Below are positions 46,586-56,078 of a stretch of 64,000 bases of DNA, one piece after another; the stretch's first letter is position 1, and each line of letters starts with the position of its first letter. The stretch comes from Cohnella ginsengisoli. GTDB taxonomy: Bacteria; Bacillota; Bacilli; Paenibacillales; Paenibacillaceae. The notes beneath the pieces are model-generated. The model ran no database searches and was not told the origin of the DNA. It saw nothing but the letters and a program-made list of their open reading frames with translations. The position numbers and the translations under genes are program-made. The stretch spans positions 1,897,868-1,961,867 of the forward strand of contig NZ_JAPDHZ010000002.1 of NCBI RefSeq assembly GCF_029525555.1, read 5' to 3'.

Positions 46586-47368
46586 ATGGATTTGGGATTA
46601 AAAGGCAAGACCGCGATCGTCACGGGCGGGAGCAAGGGGATCGGACTTCATACGGCGCTGCTGCTGGCCGAGGAAGGCGCGAACGTCGTCATCGTCGCCC
46701 GCGGGGCCGACGAGCTGGAGAAGGCCGAAGCGCTCATCAAGGAGAAAACGGGGCATGAGCCGCTCGCGATCGTCGCCGACGTGACGAGCGACAGCGACGT
46801 GGAATACGCCGTCGTCAAGACGGCGGAGCGGTTCGGCGGCATCGACATCCTTGTCAACAACGCGGGGACGTCGAACGCGGCGCCGTTCGAAAAGGTCGAG
46901 CCCGCCGTCTGGCGCGACGACCTGGACCTGAAGCTGTTCGGCGCGATCCGCTTCACGCAGTCGGCGCTGCCGTACTTGAAGCAGAGCGGCGCGGGCGCCA
47001 TCGTCAACGTCACCGCCGCCTTCGCCAAGACGCCCGGCCCATCCTCGCTCCCGACCTCCGTCAGCCGCGCAGCCGGCCTGGCGCTGACCAAGGCGCTGAG
47101 CCGAGATCTGGCGGCGGACGGCATCCGCGTCAATACCGTCTGCATCGGGCTCATCCGCAGCGGCCAGATCGAAGCCAAGTGGCGACGCGAAGCGCCGGAC
47201 GTGTCATGGGAGCAGTACGCGCGCGACCCGAAGCACGGGATCCCGCTCGGCCGCATCGGCGATACCGACGAAGCGGCCCGCGTCATCGCGTTCCTCGTAT
47301 CCGGCGCGGCCTCGTACGTGTCGGGCACCTCGGTCAACATCGACGGCGGAGCTGCGCCGGCGCTGTAA
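46586..47368 (+). CDS. short-chain dehydrogenase with altered catalytic residues
   Basis: A 260-residue Rossmann-fold protein. The cofactor motif TGGSKGIGLHTALL and NNAG are intact. The normal Ser-Tyr-xxx-Lys catalytic set is not: the region reads VNVTAAFAKTPGPSSLPTSV then SRAAGLALTKALS, placing Thr or Ser where Tyr is expected and Arg where Lys is expected. The PG motif region is NTVCIGLIRSGQI. It is therefore an SDR of a divergent subfamily, maybe with a different mechanism or a binding role. GGAGGAGG lies 7 bases before the ATG. It follows the FadR-type regulator by 19 bases and ends at a strong terminator. Confidence 0.87.
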   Translation: MDLGLKGKTAIVTGGSKGIGLHTALLLAEEGANVVIVARGADELEKAEALIKEKTGHEPLAIVADVTSDSDVEYAVVKTAERFGGIDILVNNAGTSNAAPFEKVEPAVWRDDLDLKLFGAIRFTQSALPYLKQSGAGAIVNVTAAFAKTPGPSSLPTSVSRAAGLALTKALSRDLAADGIRVNTVCIGLIRSGQIEAKWRREAPDVSWEQYARDPKHGIPLGRIGDTDEAARVIAFLVSGAASYVSGTSVNIDGGAAPAL

Positions 47369-47375
47369 CTAATGG

Positions 47376-47435
47376 AGCGGCACGCCGCCTTCCCGGAATT
47401 TGATCGGGCAGGAGTGCGGCGTGCCGCTATTTTTT
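47376..47435 (+). terminator. terminator of the GntR-SDR operon
   Basis: Perfect 13-bp stem AGCGGCACGCCGC / GCGGCGTGCCGCT around a long loop, then ATTTTTT. Confidence 0.9.
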
Positions 47436-47538
47436 GTTTGCCGGAATATGACGATGCCCTGCCCGTCCGTATCAGAGAAGGGACAAAGGATGCCCGGTTT
47501 GCTGTTCGAGCTGCGCCCGTCTGCTGTCCGCTCCGCCG

Positions 47539-48621
47539 CTAGACAACCTCCCGCGCGTCGTTGTCCGGCAGCGGCGGGTGCGGCGCGTGCGGCTCGGACT
47601 GGTACCAGAACGCGGTGGACGCGATGTCGCTCTGCTGCGGCAAATAGCGATGGCCGGATCGCCAGCCGAGATCTTGAATCGTCACCCGCAGGTCGCTGTC
47701 GAAGCGGATCGGATCCATGACGTGCCAACGGTACATGCCGAAGCGCTGCTGGCTGCGGTACAGGCCGTCGGGCTTAATGACCTGGTGCATGCCCAGATAC
47801 GCGGTCGAATACGTCCGGTACGCGCCCGGCGGCTGCTCCCAATTCCACGCCCCGCCGAAGTAATCCTCGGTCCCCGTGCCGCAGATCGTCGGGTGCTCTT
47901 TGTCCCCGTCCATGTAGAACTTCATCTCGCCCTCGCCCCACCAGCCCGTATTGTTCACCTGCCAGGCCAAGTAGACGCCGACGTAATGGCCTTTTCCGCG
48001 GACGCCGTCCAATATCGTATGCACGTCCTTGTAGGCCACCGGATTGCTGCGCCGCCATTGCGCATGGAAGTAAGCCGCGTCGTCCGGCACCTCGGTGAGC
48101 GTATAATCGATCTGATAGTAAAGCACGGCTTTTTCCGGATTGCGGTTTTCCATCGTCATGCGCGCGGACCTGCGGAAGGGCATCTGCCAATAGCTGTTGA
48201 AGCCGCCCGCCGGGTTGACCGCGATCGGCAGCGAATTAACGTCCGCGCGCTCCTGCCATCCGTTGCAGAAAAAGTCGCACATCGGCACTTCGACGGAAGG
48301 CGCCTCCTCGTCGTCCCAGTACATGCGCAGGATCAAGTTGCGCCAGTGCTGCGGCACGCCCGTCATCCATATGTGCTGGATCGCGCCGGATCCTTCGATC
48401 TCGCCCATGACGAAGGTCGCGTTCGGCTCGATCTCGACGGAGGGCGACACCTTCCAGCCGACCCCGAGGTCGCGCGCGCAGTTCGCGCCCGTCCCTTCCG
48501 TCGCCATGCCCCCCTGTCCTTTGCCGCCGGTAAAGTTTTCGGCGCTGATCGAACGCGTCTTCGCGTCCGACAGCCTCGCCAGATTGCCGAGGCCCAGGTT
48601 CAGTCCATTAAAATCGTTCAT
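47539..48621 (-). CDS. GH172 (DUF2961) glycoside hydrolase
   Basis: A 360-residue protein matching DUF2961, now family GH172 (difructose-anhydride and alpha-D-fructo/arabinofuranosidases). Motifs: SISAENFTGGKGQGGMA near the N-terminus, IQHIWMTGVPQHWRNLILRM, VPMCDFFCNGW, CGTGTEDYFGGAWNW (a conserved acidic catalytic region), YRWHVMDPIRFDSDLRV. ATG 48621 with AAGGAG upstream. No signal peptide, so it is intracellular. It is divergent from an AraC regulator (48808) which likely controls it. Substrate: furanoside, inferred. Confidence 0.88.
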   Translation of the reverse strand: MNDFNGLNLGLGNLARLSDAKTRSISAENFTGGKGQGGMATEGTGANCARDLGVGWKVSPSVEIEPNATFVMGEIEGSGAIQHIWMTGVPQHWRNLILRMYWDDEEAPSVEVPMCDFFCNGWQERADVNSLPIAVNPAGGFNSYWQMPFRRSARMTMENRNPEKAVLYYQIDYTLTEVPDDAAYFHAQWRRSNPVAYKDVHTILDGVRGKGHYVGVYLAWQVNNTGWWGEGEMKFYMDGDKEHPTICGTGTEDYFGGAWNWEQPPGAYRTYSTAYLGMHQVIKPDGLYRSQQRFGMYRWHVMDPIRFDSDLRVTIQDLGWRSGHRYLPQQSDIASTAFWYQSEPHAPHPPLPDNDAREVV

Positions 48622-48807
48622 TGCAGCCAGCTCCTTTTGCAACCTTAATCGCGCATTCCGTAGCCAGGATGGGCGTCCGGTCTTATAATTAAGCTTGCTA
48701 TTCGCGGTCGCGCTTGCAGCAAAGATAATAGCAAATTGTTAAGGAAAGTTCCTTATTGCGGATTGTGATTGTTTATCCAATCTTGCTTTTTATCGAGGAG
48801 GAGCGAC

Positions 48808-49704
48808 ATGGCCGCGACACCGGATGCCGTGCGCGAGCTGCTGAGACAGATGTCTCCCAACGTGCGCCGGGCCTGGAACCATCGCGCGGTCGGCATGCAG
48901 CTCAAGCCGCGCATTATTTTCGACTACGAGCTGCTTTATCTGGAAAAAGGCGAGCTGCGGCTGCGGATCGAGGACCTTCTGCATACGCTCGTGCCCGGCG
49001 ACATTCTGCTGCTGAAACCCGGCGTCGAGCACGAATTTATCGGCTCGTCGGGCGAATGCTGGATGCCGCATATTCACTTCGACGTCCTGGACGACGCGTC
49101 GTTCGAGGACGTCCCCGTCAACTTCAAGACGCGCGCCGAATGCTCCGAAGCCGAAGCCCGGCTCATTCGCCCCGATCACCTGGGGAGCGTGCTCGGGCTT
49201 CCCGACGTCATCCGCATCGGCGGCCACGGCGAGATCCATCGGCTGCTGATGAAGCTGATCCACGCTTACGACCGGAGAGACGCTGCGTTTATCGTGCTGC
49301 AAAAATCGCTTGTCCTGCACATCCTGCACCTGCTGCTCACGGGACTGGAAGCTCAGCACAAGGCGCACTTAAGCCTGCACGAAAAAACGTTGGAGCAGGC
49401 CGTCAACTTCATCGTCGACCATTACAACCGGACGGTCAGCCTGGAGGAGCTGTCCAAGCTGGCCTGCCTCAGCGTGTTCCACTTTTCGCGCCTATTCAAA
49501 GAGAAGTTCGGGTTGTCGCCGCATCAATTCCAGATTCGGCAACGGATGGAGAAGGCGAAGGGCTTCATGATCTACGGGCGTCGCTCGCTGACCGCGATCG
49601 CGGAGGAGGTCGGCTACGGGAGCGTGTACGCGTTCAGCAAAGCTTTCAAGCAGGCGGAGGGCATGTCGCCTCGGCAGTACATTCGCGCTTATTTGGGAGA
49701 ATGA
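48808..49704 (+). CDS. AraC-family regulator
   Basis: A 298-residue regulator. The N-terminal cupin-like ligand domain (DYELLYLEKGELRLRIEDLL, then VPGDILLLKPGVEHEF) is followed by two HTH motifs (TVSLEELSKLACLSVFHFSR, LFKEKFGLSPHQFQI; SLTAIAEEVGYGSVYAFSKA, FKQAEGMSPRQY). GAGGAGGAG lies 6 bases before ATG 48808. It is divergent from the GH172 gene across a 186-base gap and most likely activates it on sensing the released sugar. Confidence 0.92.
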   Translation: MAATPDAVRELLRQMSPNVRRAWNHRAVGMQLKPRIIFDYELLYLEKGELRLRIEDLLHTLVPGDILLLKPGVEHEFIGSSGECWMPHIHFDVLDDASFEDVPVNFKTRAECSEAEARLIRPDHLGSVLGLPDVIRIGGHGEIHRLLMKLIHAYDRRDAAFIVLQKSLVLHILHLLLTGLEAQHKAHLSLHEKTLEQAVNFIVDHYNRTVSLEELSKLACLSVFHFSRLFKEKFGLSPHQFQIRQRMEKAKGFMIYGRRSLTAIAEEVGYGSVYAFSKAFKQAEGMSPRQYIRAYLGE

Positions 49705-49728
49705 GGGGCGATGGACGGCCTGGACGGC

Positions 49729-50085
49729 GGCTGGTCGGCGGGGCGAAGTGGTCTTGGTTAGGACTTTTTGCGGGACGGCGGCTGGTCGGCGGGGCGAAGT
49801 GGTCTTGGTTAGGACTTTTTGCGGAGCGGCGGCTGGTCGGCTGGGCGAAGTCGTCTTGGTTAGGACTTCTTGCGGGACGGCGGCTGGTCGGCTGGGCGAA
49901 GTGGTCTTGGTTAGGACTTTTTTGCGGAGCGGCGGCTGGTCGGCGGGGCGAAGTGGTCTTGGTTAGGACTTTTTGCGGAGCGGTGGCTGGTCGGCTGGGC
50001 GAAGTCGTCTTGGTTCAGGACTTTTTGCGGGGCGACGGCTGGTCTGCGGGGCGAAGTGGTCTTGGTTCAGGACATCTTACGGCTT
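49729..50085 (+). repeat. seven-copy 51-bp intergenic minisatellite
   Basis: Seven units of GGCTGGTCGGCGGGGCGAAG, TGGTCTTGGTTAGGACTTTT, TGCGGxxCGGC. Starts at 49729, 49780, 49831, 49882, 49934, 49985 and 50037 give periods of 51 or 52 bp; the 52-bp steps each contain one extra base. Unrelated in sequence to the other arrays. It begins 25 bases after the AraC stop. Confidence 0.9.
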
Positions 50086-50093
50086 GACGACTC

Positions 50094-50131
50094 AAAAAAA
50101 GGCTCCGCCGCCGGCTTGGGCAGCGGAGCAG
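50094..50131 (-). terminator. terminator of the glycerol-1-phosphate dehydrogenase gene
   Basis: Minus-strand stem GCTCCGCTGCC / GGCGGCGGAGC followed by CTTTTTTT. Confidence 0.85.
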
Positions 50132-50137
50132 TCTCCT

Positions 50138-51347
50138 TCAAGGTCTGCCGTTGATGAGACGCAGCAGCGTCTTGCGGCCCGGACGGATCTCGTCCGCTTC
50201 GCGCAACGACCGCGCGACCAGCTCGGCGCCGATGCCGAGCGCCTCCGGCAACGCGGGCCCGCCCGCGATTCGCAGCAGCTCACGAATGCGCGACGCGTCG
50301 GGGAGCTCGCCGAGCCAGCCGGCAATCTCCGGCAGCCTGTCGCCGAGTCGCAGGGCAAGCGCAGCGGCTGGACCCGAAGCCTGCGGCTCCGCTGCTTGTC
50401 CCAGCCAGATGCGATAATGCTCGGCGATAACGGCGCAAGCCGCACCTACCTTGGCCCCGTGGAGCACCTGCCGCCGTCCGGTCCGCAGCAGCTCCATTTC
50501 CCAGTAATGCGACAAATGATGCTCGGCGCCCGAGGCGGAATGGGACTGGCCGAAGATGAGCATCGCGAGACCCGACACGATCAGCGCGCGCGTCAGCGTC
50601 TCGATGCCCGCCGGCGTCCGGTCGCCGATCGCTTCGACGTTCGCGACGCACTCCGCAAGCGCCATGGCGGTTAGCTTGGCGACATACGGATCGTAGTCCT
50701 CGCCGCCGATGGCGTGCCCGACCTTCCAGTCGAACAAGGACGTGTACTTGCCGAGCATGTCGCCGAAGCCGGCTGCGACCATCGCGCCCGGCGCCTGCGT
50801 CAGAATGTCCGTATCCGCGAAAATCGCAGAAGGGCCGATCGCCGGGACCGTTATCTTGTCGCCGCGAATAAGCAGCGGCGCCCCCCTTCGAGGTGAAGCC
50901 GTCGACAGACGGCGCCGTCGGCACCGAGACGAACGGCAGGCCCGACGTATATGCCGCATATCGCGCGATGTCGTGCAGGGTGCCCGCGCCGACCGCTACG
51001 GCGACGTCCGCTCCATGCTTCTGGATGTCCAGCAGCGTTTGCACGACCGATGCCTCGTCCGCCACGACGTCGCCCGCAGCGTTCGGTTTCACGAGCGTCG
51101 TCACGGCGACGATTCCCAGCCCGCGGAGCGTATCGGCCAGCGCGTCGCCGTTCGCCGCAGCCATCGTGATCGGATCGCCGACCAGCAGCGCGCGACGATG
51201 GCCCTTTTCCTTCAGGTAAACCGGCAGTCGCGCGGCAGCGCCCGGCGTCAGGACGATCTCGTCCGGAAATGCGACTTCGGACAGTCGAATGCCTCTCGCC
51301 TCCGCCCCCTGCCGGACGAATGCGACGATATCGGTATGTTGGTTCAA
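50138..51347 (-). CDS. egsA: sn-glycerol-1-phosphate dehydrogenase (one frameshift)
   Basis: About 402 residues; iron/zinc-dependent dehydrogenase of the AraM/EgsA type that reduces dihydroxyacetone phosphate to sn-glycerol-1-phosphate with NAD(P)H. Motifs: AVGAGTLHDIARYAAY, VSVPTAPSVDGFTSKG, then after six C (50881-50886, one extra base) APLLIRGDKITVPAIGPSAI, FGDMLGKYTSLFDW, and the metal-ligand His region SGAEHHLSHYWEME. TTG start 51347 with GGAGGAG 10 bases upstream. In Firmicutes it feeds an unusual heptaprenylglycerol phosphate; here no PcrB neighbour is seen. Confidence 0.88.
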
Positions 51348-51453
51348 GGTGTCGATTCTCCTCCTCTAAATGCCTCGCACTTCCTCCACCTAGTAAACGC
51401 CTATTCGCGTCCCGGCGCAAGGGCGAGTTTGTCTCAGAGCCGACCGACATCCA

Positions 51454-52672
51454 TGCTGGTCAGCGTCGTTATCTATTATACGTTCGTCAGCCTTCAGTAC
51501 AGCAAAGATATCGAGGCCGAGATGGCCTCCTCGCAAAACCTGCGCACGGTATTCATGGGTTCGTCGGTCGTGCTGGCCTTGTTCGCAGCCGTATTCATCG
51601 GCTACTCCAACGCCTTCTTCACGCGCAACCGCAAAAAGGAAATCGGGCTGTACGCGCTGCTCGGCGTACGGCGCAAAACGATCGGACAAATGCTGCTCTA
51701 TGAAAATCTGATCCTGGGCGCCGTCGTGTGGGCCGCAGGCATCGGCCTCGGCACGCTGCTGTCCAAGCTGTTCGGCATGATTCTGGTCCGGCCGCTTGGC
51801 ACGGGCGCGACGACGGCAGTCGGCTTCGGACTCTCGCTCGAAGCGGCGGCGAACACGATTGCCGTGTTCGCGATTATCGTCCTGGCAACCTCACTTTACA
51901 GCTACAGGCTCATCTACAAGTTCTCGCTGATCGTGCTGTTCAGGGCGGATAAAAAAAGGAGAAGCCGCGCCGCGCGTCTCGGTCTTGGCTGCGATCGCTG
52001 CCGCGCTGCTGATCGCGGCGGGCTACGTCGCGGCGCTTAAGGAGATTCGCACCACGGAGCATTTCGCGCTGAACATGGACATCGCCCTGGTCTGCATTCT
52101 GCTTGGGACGTGGCTGCTGTTCCGAGCGGCCGTGCCGGCGCTGCTCGCCGCCTGGCGCAGGAACAAATCCCGCTATTACAGGGGCACCGCCATGATCGGG
52201 GTATCTCAACTGCTGTTTCGCGTGCGCGGTCATGTCCGCACTTTTTCGATGATCGCGCTGCTGAGCGGCATCACCCTTGGCAAAGCGTACGCAGGAAGAG
52301 TCCGGGCTGTTTCTATTCATCGTCGGCTTCCTCGGGCTCGTCTTCCTCGCAGCTACGGGCAGCATGATTTACTCCAAGCAGATGACGGAAGCGCACGCGG
52401 ACGTCGGGCGGTACGCGGTGCTGCGCAAGCTCGGCGTCAGCCGCCGGGAGCTGCGGCGGACGATCGCCTGGCAGACGCTGTTCGTCTTCGTCCTGCCGCT
52501 CGCGGTCGGCACCGCTCATGGCTACGTGATCATGAAGGTATTCACGGCCGGACTCGTGGGCATGAACTTCACGATCCCGATCCTGCTGTCGATGGGCGCG
52601 TATATCGTCGTGTACTTCGTCTATTATGCGGTATGCGTCTATTCGAACGACCGGATTATGAATCCGGCGTGA
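51454..52672 (+). pseudogene. decayed BceB/FtsX-type ABC permease (N-terminus and extracellular domain missing)
   Basis: Visible parts: VSVVIYYTFVSLQYSKDIEA and two FtsX-type helices with the coupling motif NRKKEIGLYALLGVRRKTIG; a middle helix set (VLAAIAAALLIAAGYVAALK, shift of one extra base at seven A, 51951-51957); then ESGLFLFIVGFLGLVFLAAT with RYAVLRKLGVSRRELRR and two C-terminal helices. A BceB permease of antibiotic-resistance modules has ~650 residues. Here the start (~25 residues) and the ~200-residue extracellular domain between helices 7 and 8 are absent, the frame shifts again at ~52275, and there is no BceA ATPase beside it. I read it as a remnant; a terminator still follows. 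Confidence 0.75.
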
Positions 52673-52687
52673 CGGATGATCGCCGGT

Positions 52688-52717
52688 GCAGAGCAGACCT
52701 CGCGGTCTCTGCTTTTT
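52688..52717 (+). terminator. terminator after the permease remnant
   Basis: Stem GCAGAG-ACC / GGTCTCTGC with a small bulge, then TTTTT. Confidence 0.75.
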
Positions 52718-52756
52718 GCCGCGGATATGCGCGGGACGGACCTAGAGTATCTGCTC

Positions 52757-53554
52757 CTACAAACGCTTCAGCTCGCCCGGACCGACCGGGATGGCCTCCC
52801 CGCCGGCCGCGATCCATACCTCGAGCGCGGAAGGATTGTGCACGACCGTGCAATCCGCGGAAAAACGCAAGCGGTCGATCGCCTGCTTGTAGGCGACGAT
52901 CTCGGCGTTCGTCGCCTTCCACACGTCATCCGCGCCGGCGAGCATCTCGCCGACGGCATCGACGAGTTGCCAGTTGTCGTCCGAATCGAATTCGTAGCTG
53001 TGCCCCCATATGTAGAGCAACGACATTCTGCCGAAGCGGTCCTGGTAGCCCAGGAAGTCTTCGGTGCGCTCGACCATCTGCTTGTGATGGCAGGTCGGAT
53101 GCCAACGCAGGAAGTCCGCGGGCAGCTCGAAGCCGCCGTGACTCTGGATCGTGCGGGCGTATTCGATGCCGAACGCGGGCAGCGCCGCGACGACCCGATC
53201 GTCGTACGTGCCGAAGGGATAGCTCATGCCGCGTACGGGGTACCCCGTCAAGCGTTCGAGCGCCTGGCGGTCCGCCCAGATCTCGCCGGCCAGCGCATCG
53301 GTCGGGAACAAGTCCAGGAACGGATGGTTGATCGTATGCGCCGACACCTCGTGCCCCGCGAACAACCCGGCGAGTTCGCCGGCATCGATGTATCCTTCCT
53401 GGCCCAGCTTGCCTGAATTAAGGTGAAACGTCCCCTTGAGGCCATAGCGGTTCATCGTCTCGACCAGCCTGCGGTCCTGCGTCCTGCCGTCGTCGAAGCT
53501 GAACGTGACCGCTTTGCGCCGGCCGCCCGGATAACACTTGAATTGAATGCTCAC
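52757..53554 (-). CDS. polysaccharide deacetylase (NodB-like)
   Basis: A 265-residue NodB-homology enzyme, carbohydrate esterase family 4 type. Motif 1 is TFSFDDGRTQD (catalytic Asp and metal Asp), motif 2 is EVSAHTINHPFLD (two metal His), and motif 3 is MSYPFGTYDD. Later elements include LYIWGHSYEFDSD. GTG start, AGGAGAG upstream. There is no signal peptide, which is unusual for wall-acting members, so it may act inside the cell. Monocistronic. Confidence 0.9.
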   Translation of the reverse strand: MSIQFKCYPGGRRKAVTFSFDDGRTQDRRLVETMNRYGLKGTFHLNSGKLGQEGYIDAGELAGLFAGHEVSAHTINHPFLDLFPTDALAGEIWADRQALERLTGYPVRGMSYPFGTYDDRVVAALPAFGIEYARTIQSHGGFELPADFLRWHPTCHHKQMVERTEDFLGYQDRFGRMSLLYIWGHSYEFDSDDNWQLVDAVGEMLAGADDVWKATNAEIVAYKQAIDRLRFSADCTVVHNPSALEVWIAAGGEAIPVGPGELKRL

Positions 53555-53690
53555 GCGTTCGATCTCTCCTCTGCGCCATTAGCCTCGTTAAGCTTTAATC
53601 CTTTACCGCCTTAATATATAAGCGCATGAATTGGCGTGTCAATGCCATGCCGGACTCATCATTCCGGGCTAAGGCGCATGTCGCCTGGCT

Positions 53691-54288
53691 TCAGCCGCCC
53701 GCGAGCAAGCGGCCGATCTGCTCCTCCGCGAACAGTTCGCTCAAGGCGAACGAGATGCACGGCAGCTTTTCCGATACGACGCGGTCCTCGCCCTCGAACA
53801 GCGCGATCAGCGTCAGACGGTCGCCTTCCTGTTCATAACGCTCCAACGTTCGGGCTACCGGATCGAGAATCCAGTACTCCTGCACGCCGTGCCTCCCGTA
53901 GATGTCCAGCTTGCGCACCTTGTCCCTGTGCCTCGAACCTGGCGACAATACCTCCACGACGAGATCGGGCGCGCCTTCGATGCCGCGCATCGTCATGATA
54001 TCGGTCCGGCTCCGGTGGATGAAGATGACGTCCGGCTGCGCGACATTTCTCGGGCTTAAGATGACATCGAGGGGGGCAAGCAAAATAAAATACGCCGAGC
54101 TGCAACTCTGCGTGATTAGATGCAGCTTGCCGCCCAGCATCTGATGCACGAGCGACGGACCCGACATCAGTTCGAGCGCCCCGTCCAGCACCTCGTACCG
54201 CTGCCCGTCCTCCGGCAGCTCCGCATAGATGTCGTACGTCACGCGCTTCTCTCTGATCGCCGCTTCCCATTCCTTTTTTTTTATCCAT
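53691..54288 (-). CDS. Uma2-family (DUF820) PD-(D/E)XK-fold protein
   Basis: About 199 residues. DUF820/Uma2 motifs: YAELPEDGQRYEVLDGALEL near the N-terminus, GGKLHLITQ, VAQPDVIFI, and GAPDLVVEVLSPGSRHRDK (the E-x-L-S-P core of the nuclease-like fold), GVQEYWILDP. The natural start is ATG 54288 (MDKKKEWEAAIRE), preceded by GGGAGG; a run of nine A (54274-54282) right after it is one base too long. The activity of Uma2 proteins is unproven. A terminator precedes it on this strand, so it is transcribed separately from the next gene. Confidence 0.85.
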
Positions 54289-54308
54289 GGCAAGCATCCT
54301 CCCTTTAG

Positions 54309-54362
54309 CAAAAAAAGCCCCGTCAAAGCGACACATGACGTGTTCGGCTCTGACGGGGCGCT
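54309..54362 (-). terminator. terminator of the 54448-54906 gene
   Basis: Minus-strand stem GCCCCGTCA / TGACGGGGC with a ~30-base loop, followed by seven T. Confidence 0.85.
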
Positions 54363-54447
54363 TCCCCGCGTTCATTTCTGTACTCATTATGGACAAGACT
54401 GGATAATCTGTCAACGGAGTTTTAAGTCGGTTATCCGGCGGCGCTTG

Positions 54448-54906
54448 TCAGCGCTGAATCGGTTCGATCACGTAGACGCTGCGTTCTTCGCCCGAGGCCT
54501 CCGCCGCCTTTTCCTCTTCCTCGCGAACGCGCCAGCCGAAAGACAATACGGATGCCAGGCGCGCCTTCTCGTCGGGAATCAGCGAAGCGCGGACAGCCTC
54601 GGCTCCCGCCTCCAACAGCAACTCCGGCTCAAGGCCGAGCGCGACCCGAATCCAGCTGTGAATGCCGCGTACCGTGTTGTACTTGATCTCATAACCTTGC
54701 GTAACGGCTGCATCGAACGTCTCTGGCTCCTCCGCGGCGAATGCGGAGAGCGCCTCGTACTTGAACTGAAAGGGACTCTCGTCGATCGGCAGCTCACCCG
54801 AACGGACGCGCGCGATCAGCTCTTCGTTGCTCCATCCCAGCGACCTTAGCGATTCCACCAACAGGGCATCCCACTGAGACAGCTTCGCCTGATTCGTCGT
54901 GCTCAT
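54448..54906 (-). CDS. conserved hypothetical protein
   Basis: A 152-residue protein opening STTNQAKLSQWDALLVESLR, then SLGWSNEELIARVRSGELPI and FKYEALSAFAAEEPETFDAA, with a charged end (VREEEEKAAEASGEERSVYV). It has no membrane segments and no Cys. It appears all-helical in the N-terminal two thirds. No family was recognised. AAGGAGCGG lies 10 bases before ATG 54906. It is monocistronic with its own strong terminator. Confidence 0.65.
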   Translation of the reverse strand: MSTTNQAKLSQWDALLVESLRSLGWSNEELIARVRSGELPIDESPFQFKYEALSAFAAEEPETFDAAVTQGYEIKYNTVRGIHSWIRVALGLEPELLLEAGAEAVRASLIPDEKARLASVLSFGWRVREEEEKAAEASGEERSVYVIEPIQR

Positions 54907-54959
54907 GTTCATCCGCTCCTTTAATGACATTCTGTGTGCTCAGCCAGCACGCTCGACAC

Positions 54960-55135
54960 GCGCTGCAGCCGCGTTTTTCTCGCTTGCATGGTACACTTCC
55001 GCGCATCCCGCCGTTGTAACAGCGCATTTCTCGCTTACACCGCGTGGCTCGCGCTGCAGCAGCGCTTTCCTCGCTTGCACGGCCAGCGTCCGCGCACTAT
55101 GCTGCTGCAGCCGCGCACTTCTCGCCTACAGCACA
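54960..55135. repeat. degenerate ~51-bp repeat array
   Basis: Four diverged copies of GCAGCCGCG..TTCTCGCTTGCA. The shared CTCGCTTGCA/CTCGCCTACA element recurs at 54979, 55030, 55070 and 55121, spacings 51, 40 and 51. Degraded relative to the other arrays. It fills the gap between the unknown gene and oppF. Confidence 0.6.
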
Positions 55136-55175
55136 CGCAGCCGGCACGCTGCCAACCCTCTCTCCCGCGGGCGAT

Positions 55176-56078
55176 TCACGGAATCGCGGCGAAATGCCCC
55201 GGTCCGACCTCGCGCAGCGGAGCGCCTTCGCCGGTCCACGCCGCGCGGTCCCAGGCGATCCGCTTGGCCGCGGCACGCGGGTCCGGCACCGGAATCGCCG
55301 ACAGCAGCGCCTGCGTGTACGGATGCAGCGGGTTGTCGTACAGCTCGTCGCTGTCCGCCACCTCGACGAGGCGGCCGGCATACATGACGCCGATCCGGTC
55401 GGAAATATGGCGGACCATCGACAGGTCGTGCGCGATGAACAGATACGTCAGGCCGAACTCGGCCTGCAGGTCCTCGAGCATGTTGACGACCTGCGCCTGC
55501 ACGGAGACGTCGAGTGCGGAGATCGGCTCGTCGCAGACCACGAACTCCGGCCGGACCGAGAGCGCCCTCGCGATCGACAGCCGCTGCCGCTGACCGCCGC
55601 TGAATTCGTGCGGATAACGGGTCAGATGCTCCCGTTTGAGCCCGACCTTGACGAGCAGGTCGGCGACCGCTTCCTTGCGGGCGCTGCCGGCATGCACGCC
55701 GTGAATGTCCATCGGCTCGCCGATCAGCTCGAGCACGTTCATCCCCGGATTCAGCGATGAATACGGGTCCTGGAAGATGCTCTGGATCCGTCGCCGGAAC
55801 GGCCTCAGCGCTTTGTCGTCAAGCGCGGACAGCGGCTGGCCATCGTACAGAACTTCGCCCTCCGTATAGTCGTACAGCCGCAGCAGGCAGCGCCCGACCG
55901 TCGACTTGCCGCTGCCGGACTCGCCCACGAGGCCGAACGTCTCGCCCTTTCGAATGCCGAAGCTCACGCCGTCGACCGCCTTCAGTACCTGCGTCGTTCT
56001 GCCCCAGACGTCCTTTTCCTTGGCAAAATGCTTCTTGAGACCCCGGACGTCTACCAGCGTCTTGGCCGCGTTATCCAT
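55176..56078 (-). CDS. oppF: oligopeptide/oligosaccharide ABC ATPase (OppF-like)
   Basis: A 300-residue ATPase. Walker [19 protein letters not shown]-loop [14 protein letters not shown] signature [15 protein letters not shown], Walker [19 protein letters not shown] and the H-loop [15 protein letters not shown]. The C-terminus carries the oligo_HPY motif region ([16 protein letters not shown]). It forms the nucleotide-binding pair with OppD; the genes overlap. It powers uptake of peptides or, in this glycan-rich setting, possibly oligosaccharides. Confidence 0.93.
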   Translation of the reverse strand: MDNAAKTLVDVRGLKKHFAKEKDVWGRTTQVLKAVDGVSFGIRKGETFGLVGESGSGKSTVGRCLLRLYDYTEGEVLYDGQPLSALDDKALRPFRRRIQSIFQDPYSSLNPGMNVLELIGEPMDIHGVHAGSARKEAVADLLVKVGLKREHLTRYPHEFSGGQRQRLSIARALSVRPEFVVCDEPISALDVSVQAQVVNMLEDLQAEFGLTYLFIAHDLSMVRHISDRIGVMYAGRLVEVADSDELYDNPLHPYTQALLSAIPVPDPRAAAKRIAWDRAAWTGEGAPLREVGPGHFAAIP

